NCBI RefSeq assembly: GCF_000576635.1
Contig: NZ_AVFL01000009.1
Coordinates: 1 to 64,000, forward strand
Reading direction: 5' to 3'
Source of the DNA: Skermanella stibiiresistens SB22
GTDB taxonomy: Bacteria; Pseudomonadota; Alphaproteobacteria; Azospirillales; Azospirillaceae
DNA: 64,000 nt
Shown here: in pieces, positions 24,245 to 33,038 of the stretch
How positions within the stretch are numbered: position 1 is the first letter of the stretch
How the letters are laid out: every line of letters begins with the position of its first letter
Notes under the pieces: model-generated
What the model was told of the DNA's origin: nothing
What the model saw: the letters and a program-made list of their open reading frames with translations, nothing else
Databases searched by the model: none
Translations under genes and position numbers: made by a program

Positions 24245-25336
24245 ATGAGCATCGAAGTCAATCCTTCAGCGGCCAAGTTGTCGCCTTTATCCGTTTCCTC
24301 CGCCACATCCAGCCCCGCGTCCGGTCTTCCCAAACCCTCGCCAATCATCGATCCGTTCGGCCGGGCGGTCAGTTATCTGCGCGTATCGGTCACCGACCGG
24401 TGCGACTTCCGCTGCGTCTACTGCATGGCGGAGGACATGAGCTTCCTGCCCAAGTCGGAGGTGCTGACGCTGGAGGAACTGGACCGCATCTGCGGCGCGT
24501 TCGTCGGGCTGGGCGTCACCAAGCTCCGCCTGACCGGCGGCGAGCCGCTGGTCCGCAAGGGCATCATGAACCTGATCCGCTCGCTCGGCCGTCACCTCGA
24601 CAGCGGCGCCCTCAAGGAACTGACGCTGACGACCAATGGCAGCCAGTTGGAGCGCTACGCGACCGAACTATACGCCGCCGGCGTCCGCCGGATCAACGTC
24701 AGCATCGACACGCTCGATCCCCACAAGTTCGAGGCGATCACCCGCTGGGGCAAGCTGGACAAGGTGCTGGCGGGCCTGAAGGCGGCGCGCGAGGCGGGCT
24801 TGGCCGTCAAGATCAACTGCGTCGCCCTGAAGGGTGTCAACGACGACGAGTTCGACCGCTTGGTCGCGTGGTGCGGTGACGAGGGCTTCGACCTGACCTT
24901 CATCGAGGTCATGCCGATGGGCGATATCGGCGGCGAGAACCGGCTCGACCAATATCTGCCGCTGTCCCTGGTCCGCTCGAAGCTGTCCGAGCGCTGGACG
25001 TTGAACGAGATCGACTACACGACCGGCGGCCCCGCCCGCTATGTCGAGGTCCGCGAGACCGGTCGCCGCGTCGGCTTCATCACGCCGCTCACCCATAACT
25101 TCTGCGAGAGCTGCAATCGGGTCCGGCTGACCTGCACCGGCACGCTCTACATGTGCCTGGGCCAGGAGGACGCCGCCGACCTCAGGGGTCCCGTCCGCAT
25201 GACCGACGACGACGCCGTGTTGACCGACCACATCCGCGAGGCCATCTCCCGCAAGCCCAAGGGGCATGACTTCGTGATCGACCGCCGAAGCAAGGCCGCC
25301 CCCGTCCCTCGCCACATGAGCGTGACCGGCGGCTGA
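24245..25336 (+). CDS. moaA: GTP 3',8-cyclase (molybdenum cofactor synthesis)
   Basis: MoaA, a radical-SAM enzyme, converts GTP to 3',8-cyclo-GTP in the first step of molybdopterin synthesis. The 363-residue protein has the SAM cluster Cys53, Cys57 and Cys60 ([10 protein letters not shown]), the [10 protein letters not shown] motif, the second cluster [19 protein letters not shown] and the essential C-terminal Gly-Gly (SVTGG). A Ser/Pro-rich extension of about 35 residues precedes the core. ATG 24245 is preceded by GAGAGGAAC and AGGGG. Confidence 0.94.
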   Translation: MSIEVNPSAAKLSPLSVSSATSSPASGLPKPSPIIDPFGRAVSYLRVSVTDRCDFRCVYCMAEDMSFLPKSEVLTLEELDRICGAFVGLGVTKLRLTGGEPLVRKGIMNLIRSLGRHLDSGALKELTLTTNGSQLERYATELYAAGVRRINVSIDTLDPHKFEAITRWGKLDKVLAGLKAAREAGLAVKINCVALKGVNDDEFDRLVAWCGDEGFDLTFIEVMPMGDIGGENRLDQYLPLSLVRSKLSERWTLNEIDYTTGGPARYVEVRETGRRVGFITPLTHNFCESCNRVRLTCTGTLYMCLGQEDAADLRGPVRMTDDDAVLTDHIREAISRKPKGHDFVIDRRSKAAPVPRHMSVTGG

Positions 25337-25372
25337 TCGCCCGGCGCGACGACAGAAAAGCACCCGACCGCC

Positions 25373-26146
25373 ATGCCAGACGGACACCCGACGATCGCCT
25401 TCGTCGCCGCCGACACGAACGAGGCGCGCAACGCGCAGGTCCGCTTGGCCCATCGCTACGGCAACACGCCGATCGATCAGGCCGACGCCATCGTGGCCTT
25501 GGGGGGCGATGGCTTCCTGCTGGAAACCCTGCATCGGACTTTGAACCGTTGCGTGCCGGTCTATGGCATGAACAGGGGTTCGGTCGGGTTCCTGCTGAAC
25601 GAGTTCGGCGAGGAGGGTCTGGTCGATCGGGTCGCGCGCGCGCAGCAGGTGACGCTGCATCCGCTGCGCATGATCGCGGTCCGCGAGAACGGCGAACGGG
25701 TCGAGGGCCTCGCCATCAACGAGGTCTCCCTGCTGCGCCAGACCCGCCAGGCGGCCAAGCTGCGCATCATCGTGGATGGCGTCATCCGCCTGCCGGAACT
25801 GATCTGCGACGGCTGTCTGGTGGCGACTCCCGCCGGCAGCACCGCCTACAACCTGTCCGCCCACGGCCCGATCCTGCCGCTGGGGTCGAGCATCCTGGCG
25901 CTGACGCCGATCAGCGCGTTCCGGCCGCGGCGCTGGCGCGGAGCACTTCTGCCGCAATCGGCCCGCATCGTCTTCGAGGTGCTGGAATGCGCCAAGCGGC
26001 CGGTCAGCGCGGTCGGCGATTTCACCGAGGTGCGCGAGGTCGTCCGCGTCGAGATCCACGAGGACCGCGACGTGTCGCTGACCCTGTTGTTCGACCCGGA
26101 ACACAATCTCGAGGAACGCATCCTGAAGGAGCAGTTCGCTCCCTGA
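25373..26146 (+). CDS. nadK: NAD kinase
   Basis: NadK phosphorylates NAD to NADP. The 257-residue protein is the usual size for alphaproteobacterial enzymes. Motifs: [13 protein letters not shown] (the GGDG loop), [14 protein letters not shown] with the NxGxxGFL pattern, and [23 protein letters not shown]. It starts 36 bases after moaA in the same direction. Its TGA stop lies inside the first unit of the 21-bp tandem array that follows. Confidence 0.93.
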   Translation: MPDGHPTIAFVAADTNEARNAQVRLAHRYGNTPIDQADAIVALGGDGFLLETLHRTLNRCVPVYGMNRGSVGFLLNEFGEEGLVDRVARAQQVTLHPLRMIAVRENGERVEGLAINEVSLLRQTRQAAKLRIIVDGVIRLPELICDGCLVATPAGSTAYNLSAHGPILPLGSSILALTPISAFRPRRWRGALLPQSARIVFEVLECAKRPVSAVGDFTEVREVVRVEIHEDRDVSLTLLFDPEHNLEERILKEQFAP

Positions 26147-26352
26147 CCGCCTCCGGCGAGGCCCTGACCGCCTTCGGCGAGGCCCTGACCGCCTCCGGCG
26201 AGCCCCTGACCGCCTCCGGCGAGGCCCTGACCGCCTCCGGCGAGCCCCTGACCGCCTCCGGCGAGCCCCTGACCGCCTCCGGCGAGCCCCTGACCGCCTC
26301 CGGCGAGCCCCTGACCGCCTCCGGCGAGCCCCTGACCGCCTTCAGCGGGGCA
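26143..26352. repeat. Tandem array of about ten 21-bp units
   Basis: Ten contiguous units of 21 bp, starting ctgaccgcctccggcgag and ending in gcc or ccc. Units 3 and 5-9 are the common form; the others differ by a few bases and the last is decayed. The first unit carries the nadK stop TGA, so the same TGA recurs in frame every 21 bases. Each unit contains a small hairpin, CGCC-tcc-GGCG. The decayed last unit supplies the stop of the convergent small secreted-protein gene. It looks like slippage expansion of the nadK end. There are no spacers, so it is not a CRISPR. Confidence 0.95.
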
Positions 26353-26743
26353 CCGGCGGCTTCGAACGCGGCATCATTGGATTCGAACGAGGCGTTGACG
26401 GCTGCGAACGGGGCTGGACGACCGGGCGCCGGTCGTTCCACTGGCAAGTCAGTCGATCGTCGAACCGTCCGATGAAGGTCAGGCCGTCCCGCATCTCATA
26501 TTGCCAGCGCTTCTCCAAGCCGTTATCCCGCAACACGCGGAACAGGGGACCGTACGAGGTGATCTCCTCGTCTTGGTCATCGACGCACACGACCTCGAAA
26601 GGGCCCTCGCGGGCCAGTTCGATCGTGGGTGTCGGAGCCTCATTCTCTTCGGATGAGAAGAATTGCGCCACGGCCATCGAGGGCGTCAGCGCCGCCAGCA
26701 ACGGCAGCGCGCCCACCCAATGGAGACGGCGAAGTATCGGCAT
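26342..26743 (-). CDS. Small secreted hypothetical protein
   Basis: A 133-residue protein with a signal peptide (MPILRRLHWVGALPLLAALTPSMAVAQ), a globular part with two Cys (FEVVCVDDQDEEITSYGPLFRVL..., DDRLTCQWNDRRP) and a Pro/Ser/Arg-rich tail of short repeats (QPRSQPSTPRSNPMMPRSKPPVPR). No family is recognised. The stop falls in the decayed end unit of the 21-bp array, so the tail length may have been changed by that expansion. Confidence 0.65.
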   Translation of the reverse strand: MPILRRLHWVGALPLLAALTPSMAVAQFFSSEENEAPTPTIELAREGPFEVVCVDDQDEEITSYGPLFRVLRDNGLEKRWQYEMRDGLTFIGRFDDRLTCQWNDRRPVVQPRSQPSTPRSNPMMPRSKPPVPR

Positions 26744-26833
26744 AGGCTGGTATCCGGAACCATATCGGAATAGGACACCCTTTATCGCGCCCGCCGATTG
26801 GCGCGCAACAGTGCATTCGACAGGGTGGCCACC

Positions 26834-27691
26834 CTACTCGGCGGCATCCAACTCGGTGGCGTCCCGGGCGTAATCCGCCAATTCGCGGATCAGGGCGGCC
26901 AAGTGTGACTGCAGCCGATCGAAGCCGGCGTTCTTCTCCAGCGTCTCCTCGTTCATGTAGAGACCCCGGTGGATCTCGACCTGGAGGCTGTGGATGCCCC
27001 GCTTTGGATTGGAATAGCGCCGGACCAGTTCGACGCCCTTGTAGGGGTTGTTCAGCCGAACCCGGTAACCCCGGCTGGTCAGGAAGGCGCCGACATAGCG
27101 GGTGAAATCTGGATCGCAGGTGGTCCCGTCCCGGTCGCCCAACACGAAGTCGGGCCGGGTCGAGGGATCGCGCCCGAAGGTCGGCATCGAATGGCAATTC
27201 AGATGGTAGACCACGCCGAACCGACGGTGCAGCCGATCGATGGCACCCGCGACCTGCTCGTGGTAGGGCCGGTAATAGCGGTCGATCCGTTCCGCCACCT
27301 GGGCCACGGACAAGCGGCCGTCATACATCGGCATGCCCGGCTTGCACAGGCGCCGGATCAAGCCCATCCCGGCGAGGCTCTTGTCGCTGGGGTGGAGTGG
27401 TTCCGGCCAGGGACCGTCCAGCAACTCCGGCTCGATGTCGTCGACCGCCCGGTTGACGTCGATATAGCTGCGGGGAAACAGGGCGCGGATCAGGATCGCC
27501 CCGGCCTCGGGCGCCGAGGCCACCAGCTCGTCGACATGGGTGTCCTCGGCCTGCCGCAGCGCCCTGAAGGGGCAGACGAAGCTGAAGTCGCGGGGATAGA
27601 CGATGCCGCTGTGGGGCGAGTCCAGGACGAGCGGCACCGCCTCGCCCACCGGATCGTCACGCACCAGAACATCTTCGATCACGAAGCTCAT
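26834..27691 (-). CDS. N-formylglutamate amidohydrolase family protein
   Basis: A 285-residue protein of the family that includes HutG-type N-formylglutamate deformylases. Visible are LVLDSPHSGIVYPRDF near the N-terminus, DTHVDELV, DVNRAVDDIEP, HLNCHSMPTFG (zinc-region His) and VEIHRGLYMNE. ATG 27691 gives the family-like start MSFVIEDVLV. No other histidine-utilisation genes are near. It is divergent from an aspartoacylase-like gene, so the pair may act on related N-acyl amino acids; this is inference. Confidence 0.85.
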   Translation of the reverse strand: MSFVIEDVLVRDDPVGEAVPLVLDSPHSGIVYPRDFSFVCPFRALRQAEDTHVDELVASAPEAGAILIRALFPRSYIDVNRAVDDIEPELLDGPWPEPLHPSDKSLAGMGLIRRLCKPGMPMYDGRLSVAQVAERIDRYYRPYHEQVAGAIDRLHRRFGVVYHLNCHSMPTFGRDPSTRPDFVLGDRDGTTCDPDFTRYVGAFLTSRGYRVRLNNPYKGVELVRRYSNPKRGIHSLQVEIHRGLYMNEETLEKNAGFDRLQSHLAALIRELADYARDATELDAAE

Positions 27692-27941
27692 GAATCCTCC
27701 CGTCCGGCACCCCGCCGACACGGCCCCCGACACGGAATGGAGTTTCGGAAATGTTACACCGAGGATATACCGCGCGCGGGCCGAAGCGTCGATGGGAAAC
27801 CTTCGCGGCCCACCACTTGCGGCGCGCCGGCCGGCGCATAACTGCGTCGCATACGGCTGTACAGGTTTGTCCATCGCGGCGGCGCCTCCTATAGTGACGC
27901 CGGGCGGTCGCCGCCGTCCATGTCTCGAGGGAACCAGCACG

Positions 27942-28895
27942 TTGACCCAAACCACCCATAGGATCGAACTGACGCCGCCGGACATAAGCCCCTACCGGGC
28001 CGGCAATACCGGGATCGAGTTCGCCACGACCCTGGACAGCGGCAGAAGCGGTCCGCACGTGATGGTCAACGCCCTTACCCACGGCAACGAGTTATGCGGC
28101 CCTATCGCCCTGGATTTCCTGTTCAGGCAGGGTGTCCGTCCGGCCCAAGGCAGCCTGACGCTGTGCTTCGCCAACACGGCCGCCTACCAGTGCTTCGACC
28201 CCAAGCGGCCAGGCGCGTCGCGCTTCGTCGACGAGGATTTCAACCGTGTCTGGTCGCCAGCCGTCCTCGACGGGCCGCGCCGCACGGTGGAACTGGAGCG
28301 CGCCCGGCAACTGCGGCCACTCTACGACACGGTCGACCTGCTGCTCGACCTGCACTCCATGCAGAACGCCACGGCCCCGCTGGTGCTGTGCGGCGCCACC
28401 GGCCGCGGCCGCGCCCTGGCGCTGGAGGTTGGGGCGCCGGAATGGGTGGTCAGCGACACCGGCCACGCCTCTGGCCGGCGGCTGCTCGACTACGCGGAGT
28501 TCGCCGAACCGGCGGGGCGCAAGACGGCCCTGCTGGCGGAGTGCGGACAGCATTGGGCCGCGTCGTCCGCCGAGGTCGCGATCGAGGTGACCCTTCGCTT
28601 CCTGCTGGCGACCGGTACGGTCACGCGGGACTTCGCCGTGCCCCACCTGCGGCCAGGGCCGCCGCCCCGGCAGAAGGTGATCGAGATCACCGACGCGGTG
28701 ACGATGACCGGTGGCGACTTCCTCTACGAGGACGACTATGTCGGGATGGAGGTCATTCCACGCGCCGGCACGGTGATCGCCCATGACGACGACCGGGAGA
28801 TCCGGACCCCCTATGACGACTGCGTGCTGATCATGCCGTCGCGCCGCCTCCGCCGCGGCCAGACGGCCGTCCGGCTCGGCCGCATCGTCTCCTGA
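27942..28895 (+). CDS. Succinylglutamate desuccinylase / aspartoacylase family protein
   Basis: A 317-residue zinc carboxypeptidase-like deacylase. Zinc motif: NALTHGNELCG (His-x-x-Glu), with the later His in LLLDLHSM. The substrate-binding Arg lies near FVDEDFNRVW. The start is taken as TTG 27942, behind a GAGGGA ribosome site; no ATG in frame gives a sensible N-terminus. AstE-type arginine catabolism genes are absent, so a general N-acyl-amino-acid deacylase is more likely. It is followed after 7 bases by the AbrB-family transporter gene, probably in one operon. Confidence 0.8.
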   Translation: MTQTTHRIELTPPDISPYRAGNTGIEFATTLDSGRSGPHVMVNALTHGNELCGPIALDFLFRQGVRPAQGSLTLCFANTAAYQCFDPKRPGASRFVDEDFNRVWSPAVLDGPRRTVELERARQLRPLYDTVDLLLDLHSMQNATAPLVLCGATGRGRALALEVGAPEWVVSDTGHASGRRLLDYAEFAEPAGRKTALLAECGQHWAASSAEVAIEVTLRFLLATGTVTRDFAVPHLRPGPPPRQKVIEITDAVTMTGGDFLYEDDYVGMEVIPRAGTVIAHDDDREIRTPYDDCVLIMPSRRLRRGQTAVRLGRIVS

Positions 28896-28902
28896 CCGGC
28901 CG

Positions 28903-30054
28903 ATGAAAATCGACAAGTCCAAGCCGGACATGGAAGCTCCCCTCGCCGCCCCTCCACCCAAAGGCACCTGGCGCGACGCCATCCGGCGGATCAACCCCGG
29001 CATCCTCTGCTTCACCCTGGCGCTGGGCACGATCGGCGGCGCGCTGTTCGCGCATTTCAACATGCCCTTGGCCTGGATGATCGGATCCATGGTGTTCTGC
29101 ACCGCCGCCGCCATGGCCGGGCTGCCGGTCCAGGTTCCCAACGGCTTGCGCTCCGCGATGATCATGGTCCTGGGCATCATGCTGGGCAGCGCCTTCAACC
29201 CAACCATCCTCAGCCGCATCGGCGAGTGGATGGTCAGCCTGTCCGGACTGGCCATCTATATCGTCGTCGGCGGGACGCTCGGCATCCTGTTCCTACGGCG
29301 CGTCGCCCATTACGATCCGATCACCGCCTTCTTCACGGCGGTCCCCGGCGGGCTGAACGAGATGGTGCTGATCGGCGGAGCCATGGGAGGCGACGACCGC
29401 ACCATCTCCGTCGCCCACAGCGCGCGGGTCATCTTCGTCGTGCTGGTGATCCCCATCTGGTTCCAGTTCTTCCAGGGCTACGATCCGGCCAGTCGCGGCC
29501 CTCTCGGGCCGGGACTGCTGGAGGTTCCCCCCGCCGATCTGGCGTTGCTGGCGTCCTGCACCGTCGGCGCCCTGCTCGGCCGCTGGCTGCGGCTGCCGGC
29601 CCACATGCTGGTCGGGCCCATGCTGCTCAGCGCCATCATCCATCTGGCCGGCCTCACCTCCGGCAAGCCGCCCGGCGTCATGATCGCCGCCGCCCAGATC
29701 GTCGTCGGCGCGGCTTTGGGCAGCCGATTCTCGGGCGTCAGGCTCAGCCGCATCGCCCACACCCTGGCGGTCGCCTCCGGCTCGACCCTGATGCTGCTGT
29801 GCGTGACGACGCTGTTCGCCGTGGTGCTGCACTGGATCACCGATATCCCCCTCCCCGCCCTGGTCCTGGCCTTCGCGCCGGGCGGGCTGGCGGAGATGAG
29901 TCTGGTGGCGCTGGCGCTGGGCGTCGACGCCGCCTTCGTCTCGACCCACCACATCGTCCGTATCGTTCTGATCGTGTCGCTGGTGCCGGTGGCCTTCCGG
30001 CTGTTCCGTCATTTCACCGGCAAACGGCTGCCGAAACCGCCGGGAAGCGACTAA
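28903..30054 (+). CDS. AbrB family transporter
   Basis: A 383-residue polytopic protein with two copies of the AbrB duplication: PLAWMIGSMVFCTAAAMAGLPV with PGGLNEMVLIGGAMGGD, and LPAHMLVGPMLLSAIIHLAG with APGGLAEMSLVALALGVD. This family was once named putative ammonia monooxygenase; it is distinct from the AbrB transcription factor. Substrate unknown. The 7-base gap to the upstream deacylase suggests they work together, perhaps as exporter or importer of the deacylated product. Confidence 0.87.
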   Translation: MKIDKSKPDMEAPLAAPPPKGTWRDAIRRINPGILCFTLALGTIGGALFAHFNMPLAWMIGSMVFCTAAAMAGLPVQVPNGLRSAMIMVLGIMLGSAFNPTILSRIGEWMVSLSGLAIYIVVGGTLGILFLRRVAHYDPITAFFTAVPGGLNEMVLIGGAMGGDDRTISVAHSARVIFVVLVIPIWFQFFQGYDPASRGPLGPGLLEVPPADLALLASCTVGALLGRWLRLPAHMLVGPMLLSAIIHLAGLTSGKPPGVMIAAAQIVVGAALGSRFSGVRLSRIAHTLAVASGSTLMLLCVTTLFAVVLHWITDIPLPALVLAFAPGGLAEMSLVALALGVDAAFVSTHHIVRIVLIVSLVPVAFRLFRHFTGKRLPKPPGSD

Positions 30055-30112
30055 CTTCCACCTTGATGGAGGATGGAGCGAACCAACTGGGCGGGCCGAA
30101 CGTTGTCGTGAC

Positions 30113-31252
30113 ATGACCAGCAACATCGCCGCACCCCACCTGGAAGGCCACCCCAGGCGCACTGGCCCGATGCCGAACCACGCCCAGGGGCTTGGCGGCG
30201 GTCGAAGCAAGGGCGAACGCGTGGCCCTGATCGGGCTGTTCAGCCTGGCGGTCCTCTACACCTTGTATCTGGCGCGCGACCTGCTGCTGCCGATCTTCCT
30301 GGCGCTGCTGCTCAGCCTGCTTCTCCGCCCCCTGGTCAAGGGACTTCGGCGCCTGCGCGTGCCCGAGGCGGTCAGCGCAATCCTGCTGGTGACCCTGCTG
30401 TTCGCCGGCTTGGCGGGAGCCGCCTTCAGCCTGACCGATCCGGCGACCCACTGGATCAAGCGCGCGCCGGTCGTGATGCACGAGATGGAGCTGAAGCTGG
30501 GTGACCTCCGCCAGTCGGTCGAGACCGCCCGCAGCGCGTCGCGCCAGATCGAGGAGATGGCCGCGGCCGCGGATCAGGACATCGACACCGTGGTGGTGCG
30601 CGGGCCTTCCCTGGCGGAGCAGGTGCTGACCCAGTCCCAGGTGATCCTGGCGCAGGCCTTCATCGTGCTGGTGCTGCTGTTCTTCTTCCTGGCGGGAGGG
30701 CGCAGCATGCTTGAACAGGTTATGGGAGCGATGCCCAACTTGGAGGACCGAATCCACTACGCCACGATCGCGGGCACGGTCCAGAAGAACATCGCGGGCT
30801 ATCTGGCGACCGTGACCCTGATCAACACGATGCTGGGACTGGCGACGGCCGGTTTGATGGCCGTGCTGGGGATGCCGAATCCAGGACTCTGGGGCGTCAT
30901 GGCGGCACTGCTGAACTTCATTCCCTATCTCGGCTCCGGTGTCAGCCTGCTGGTGATCACGATCGTGTCGGGGCTGACCTTCGACAATACGCTGGCCATC
31001 GCGGCCCCTCCCTTGTGCTTCGTGGTCTTGACGACGATCGAGGGCAACTTCCTGACACCGGTGATCGTCGGCCGGCGGCTGACGCTGAACCCGATCGCGG
31101 TCTTCCTGACCATCCTGTTCTGGGGCTGGATGTGGGGCATCCCCGGCGCGTTGATGGCTGTGCCGATCCTGGCGGTCTTCAAGATCCTATGCGACGCTCA
31201 CAAGCCGCTGCACGCGCTGGGCGCCCTGCTCGGTGGCAAGACGCCAGCCTGA
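30113..31252 (+). CDS. AI-2E family transporter
   Basis: A 379-residue membrane protein of the AI-2E (PerM/TqsA) family. It shows the typical pattern of an N-terminal helix cluster (LLLPIFLALLLSLLLRPLV), a soluble loop (about 125-180), and the C-terminal helix block with GVMAALLNFIPYLGSGVSL and TPVIVGRRLTLNPIAVFL. Members export small molecules or act as Na+/H+ antiporters; the substrate here is unknown. The first 35 residues are hydrophilic, and ATG 30170 is an alternative start. Confidence 0.9.
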   Translation: MTSNIAAPHLEGHPRRTGPMPNHAQGLGGGRSKGERVALIGLFSLAVLYTLYLARDLLLPIFLALLLSLLLRPLVKGLRRLRVPEAVSAILLVTLLFAGLAGAAFSLTDPATHWIKRAPVVMHEMELKLGDLRQSVETARSASRQIEEMAAAADQDIDTVVVRGPSLAEQVLTQSQVILAQAFIVLVLLFFFLAGGRSMLEQVMGAMPNLEDRIHYATIAGTVQKNIAGYLATVTLINTMLGLATAGLMAVLGMPNPGLWGVMAALLNFIPYLGSGVSLLVITIVSGLTFDNTLAIAAPPLCFVVLTTIEGNFLTPVIVGRRLTLNPIAVFLTILFWGWMWGIPGALMAVPILAVFKILCDAHKPLHALGALLGGKTPA

Positions 31253-31277
31253 CGAAAAGTCCTCCCATGGAGAAGCC

Positions 31278-32222
31278 GTGACTCCGCCCGCCCTGACACC
31301 GCCCGCCTTGCCGACCCCCGCTCCGGCTTTCGAACCCCTGCCCCGGCAAGGCTACTTCCTGCTGGCGTCGCTGGCCTTGTTCTGGGGCACCAACTGGCCC
31401 GCCATGAAGCTGGCGGTGGCCGACATGGATCCCTGGACGTTCCGGGCGATCTGCTTCGTGGCGGGAGCCGGCGGCCTGATGCTGGTGGCGCGGGTGCAGG
31501 GGCTGAGCCTGAAAATCCCTCGCGAGGATCTGAAGCCGCTCATCGTCACCGCCTTCGTCAACGTCACCTGCTGGCAGGTCTTCTCGGCCTTCGGGCTGAC
31601 GATGATGGCGGCGGGACGGGCGTCGATCATCGCCTTCACCATGCCGCTCTGGGCCTCCATCCTCGGCGTGTTCTTCCTGAAGGAGCGGATGACGCCGTCC
31701 CGCGTGGTGGGGCTGGCGCTGGGGCTGCTGGCCCTGGTGATCCTGCTGGCGCCCGAGTTCGGACGGCTCGGCGGCGCGCCGTGGGGTGCCGCCATGATGC
31801 TGGCCGCCGCCATGTCCTGGGCGGCGGGCACCGTCATGCTGAAGGCGATCCGGTGGCGGATGGACGCGCTGCGGCTTGCGGCGTGGCAGTTGGCGATCGG
31901 CGGGCTACCGGTGGTCGCCGGCTCTCTGTTCCTCGGCCGTCCAGAGTCGGTGTTCGACCTGACGACGCCGGGAGCGCTGGGGGCTATCTACGCCGCCCTG
32001 ATCCCGATGATCTACTGCCACTGGGCGTGGTTCAAGATCGTGGAACTGTTCCCCGCCAGCGTCGCCGCCATCGGAACGCTGGCGATCCCCGTGGTCGGGC
32101 TTTTCTCCAGCGCCCTCGTGCTCGGCGAACCCCTTGGCGCCGCCGACCTCGTGGCGCTGGCCCTGGTGGTGACCAGCTTGTTCGTCGTGATGGTGCTGCC
32201 CAGCCTCATGGCGCGGCGTTAA
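31278..32222 (+). CDS. DMT superfamily (EamA) transporter
   Basis: A 314-residue protein with ten predicted helices forming two EamA domains: LFWGTNWPAMKLAVADM... in the first, MSWAAGTVMLKAIRW and LIPMIYCHWAWFKIVELFPASVAAIGTLAIPVVGL in the second. GTG 31278, with GGAGAAG just upstream, is the best start. The N-terminus is Pro-rich. It is a drug/metabolite exporter with unknown substrate, and is convergent with the next small gene. Confidence 0.88.
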   Translation: MTPPALTPPALPTPAPAFEPLPRQGYFLLASLALFWGTNWPAMKLAVADMDPWTFRAICFVAGAGGLMLVARVQGLSLKIPREDLKPLIVTAFVNVTCWQVFSAFGLTMMAAGRASIIAFTMPLWASILGVFFLKERMTPSRVVGLALGLLALVILLAPEFGRLGGAPWGAAMMLAAAMSWAAGTVMLKAIRWRMDALRLAAWQLAIGGLPVVAGSLFLGRPESVFDLTTPGALGAIYAALIPMIYCHWAWFKIVELFPASVAAIGTLAIPVVGLFSSALVLGEPLGAADLVALALVVTSLFVVMVLPSLMARR

Positions 32223-32234
32223 AGATCCGCCGGT

Positions 32235-32522
32235 CTAGAGATCGACCCCGCCGGGACTTGAAGGACGCGTGTGGGGCGCATCCGGCACGGGCTTTGGATC
32301 GACGCGGCGAATGACGATGTCGCCGTTCTCGGTGATTTCCGGCAGACCATAGCGCGGCAGCTCCTCGACCATGCGCTGGAGGCCGAGCATCAGCTTGGTC
32401 AACCCTTGCATGGTCAGTTCCGTCGCGCTGGGCTCGGGCGGCACCGGCGACACCGATTGCGCGGCGGCCGGTGCGGTGGCCAAGATGACGTAGGCGCAGA
32501 GCGTCAGGATTTGCAGGCGCAT
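32235..32522 (-). CDS. Small secreted protein, AAA/DUF-like, unknown
   Basis: A 95-residue protein with a signal peptide (MRLQILTLCAYVILATAPAAAQ) and a short mature part with an amphipathic helix (LTKLMLGLQRMVEELPRYGLPEI) followed by ENGDIVIRR and a Pro-rich end. This pattern of short periplasmic proteins is common in Rhodospirillales, but I cannot assign a function. It is convergent with the EamA transporter, with a 12-base gap. Confidence 0.65.
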   Translation of the reverse strand: MRLQILTLCAYVILATAPAAAQSVSPVPPEPSATELTMQGLTKLMLGLQRMVEELPRYGLPEITENGDIVIRRVDPKPVPDAPHTRPSSPGGVDL

Positions 32523-32621
32523 GATCGTCCCTCCTCCATCCCCGCCCCGTGATCGCCAGCGGCGGGTTTCCAACCGATGGAGCGATATATAACGCGCCGC
32601 CCGCCCGGCGTCAGGGCCAAT

Positions 32622-33038
32622 CTAGCTGGTCAGTTCTTCCAAGGTCTGGCGTACGACATGGACGATGGCGGCGCCATGGGTCGTGACGTCGATCCCGAGG
32701 GCGCCACCCACCACCGCCAGTTCGATCTCGGTCGTCGGGGCGTAACGCGCGATCTCCTCCAGCGCAGATGCCGGCATGATGGCTTCGCGGTCGAGGTCCA
32801 GCGAAGCGGCGGCCTGGATGCGCCACTGGTTTAGCGCCGCCACGATCGCGCTCTGGATCTGGGCCGTCTCCTCGCGCTTCCGCAGTTCCTCGTACATGAC
32901 CAGGATGTGCCAGGCGCCGCTGGAGAACGCGGTCTCGATCCTGTTCACTTCCACGGTGCGCAGGAACTCCGCCAAAGCCAGTTCATCTTCCTGGATGGCC
33001 ACGTCGCGGATCTTGAAGGTACGGATTTCACTGCTCAT
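32622..33038 (-). CDS. HRDC-domain protein without helicase
   Basis: A 138-residue protein. Residues 65-110 (ALNQWRIQAAASLDLDREAIMPASALEEIARYAPTTEIEL) match the HRDC fold of RecQ and RNase D: a hydrophobic W-R pair, then ...P...LEEIA...P.. and an EL end. The N-terminal half (IRTFKIRDVAIQEDELALAEFLRTVEVNRIETAF...WHILVMYEE) resembles the extra domain of stand-alone HRDC proteins. It is expected to bind nucleic acid, but no catalytic domain is present. The start overlaps the stop of the upstream Tat-protein gene by 4 bases (ATGA), so translation is coupled. Confidence 0.65.
   Translation of the reverse strand: MSSEIRTFKIRDVAIQEDELALAEFLRTVEVNRIETAFSSGAWHILVMYEELRKREETAQIQSAIVAALNQWRIQAAASLDLDREAIMPASALEEIARYAPTTEIELAVVGGALGIDVTTHGAAIVHVVRQTLEELTS

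Noticed and set aside
26143-26352. CRISPR array
   Set aside because: Units are contiguous with no spacers and no cas genes are near.
26022-26447. Minus-strand frame with EAVRGSP repeats
   Set aside because: Overlaps nadK and the signal-peptide gene in other frames; the repeats come from the tandem DNA array.
25549-26475. 308-codon frame with repeats of LTASGEP through the 21-bp array
   Set aside because: Its first two-thirds lies out of frame inside nadK. The heptapeptide repeat is a translation of the DNA array, not a protein feature.
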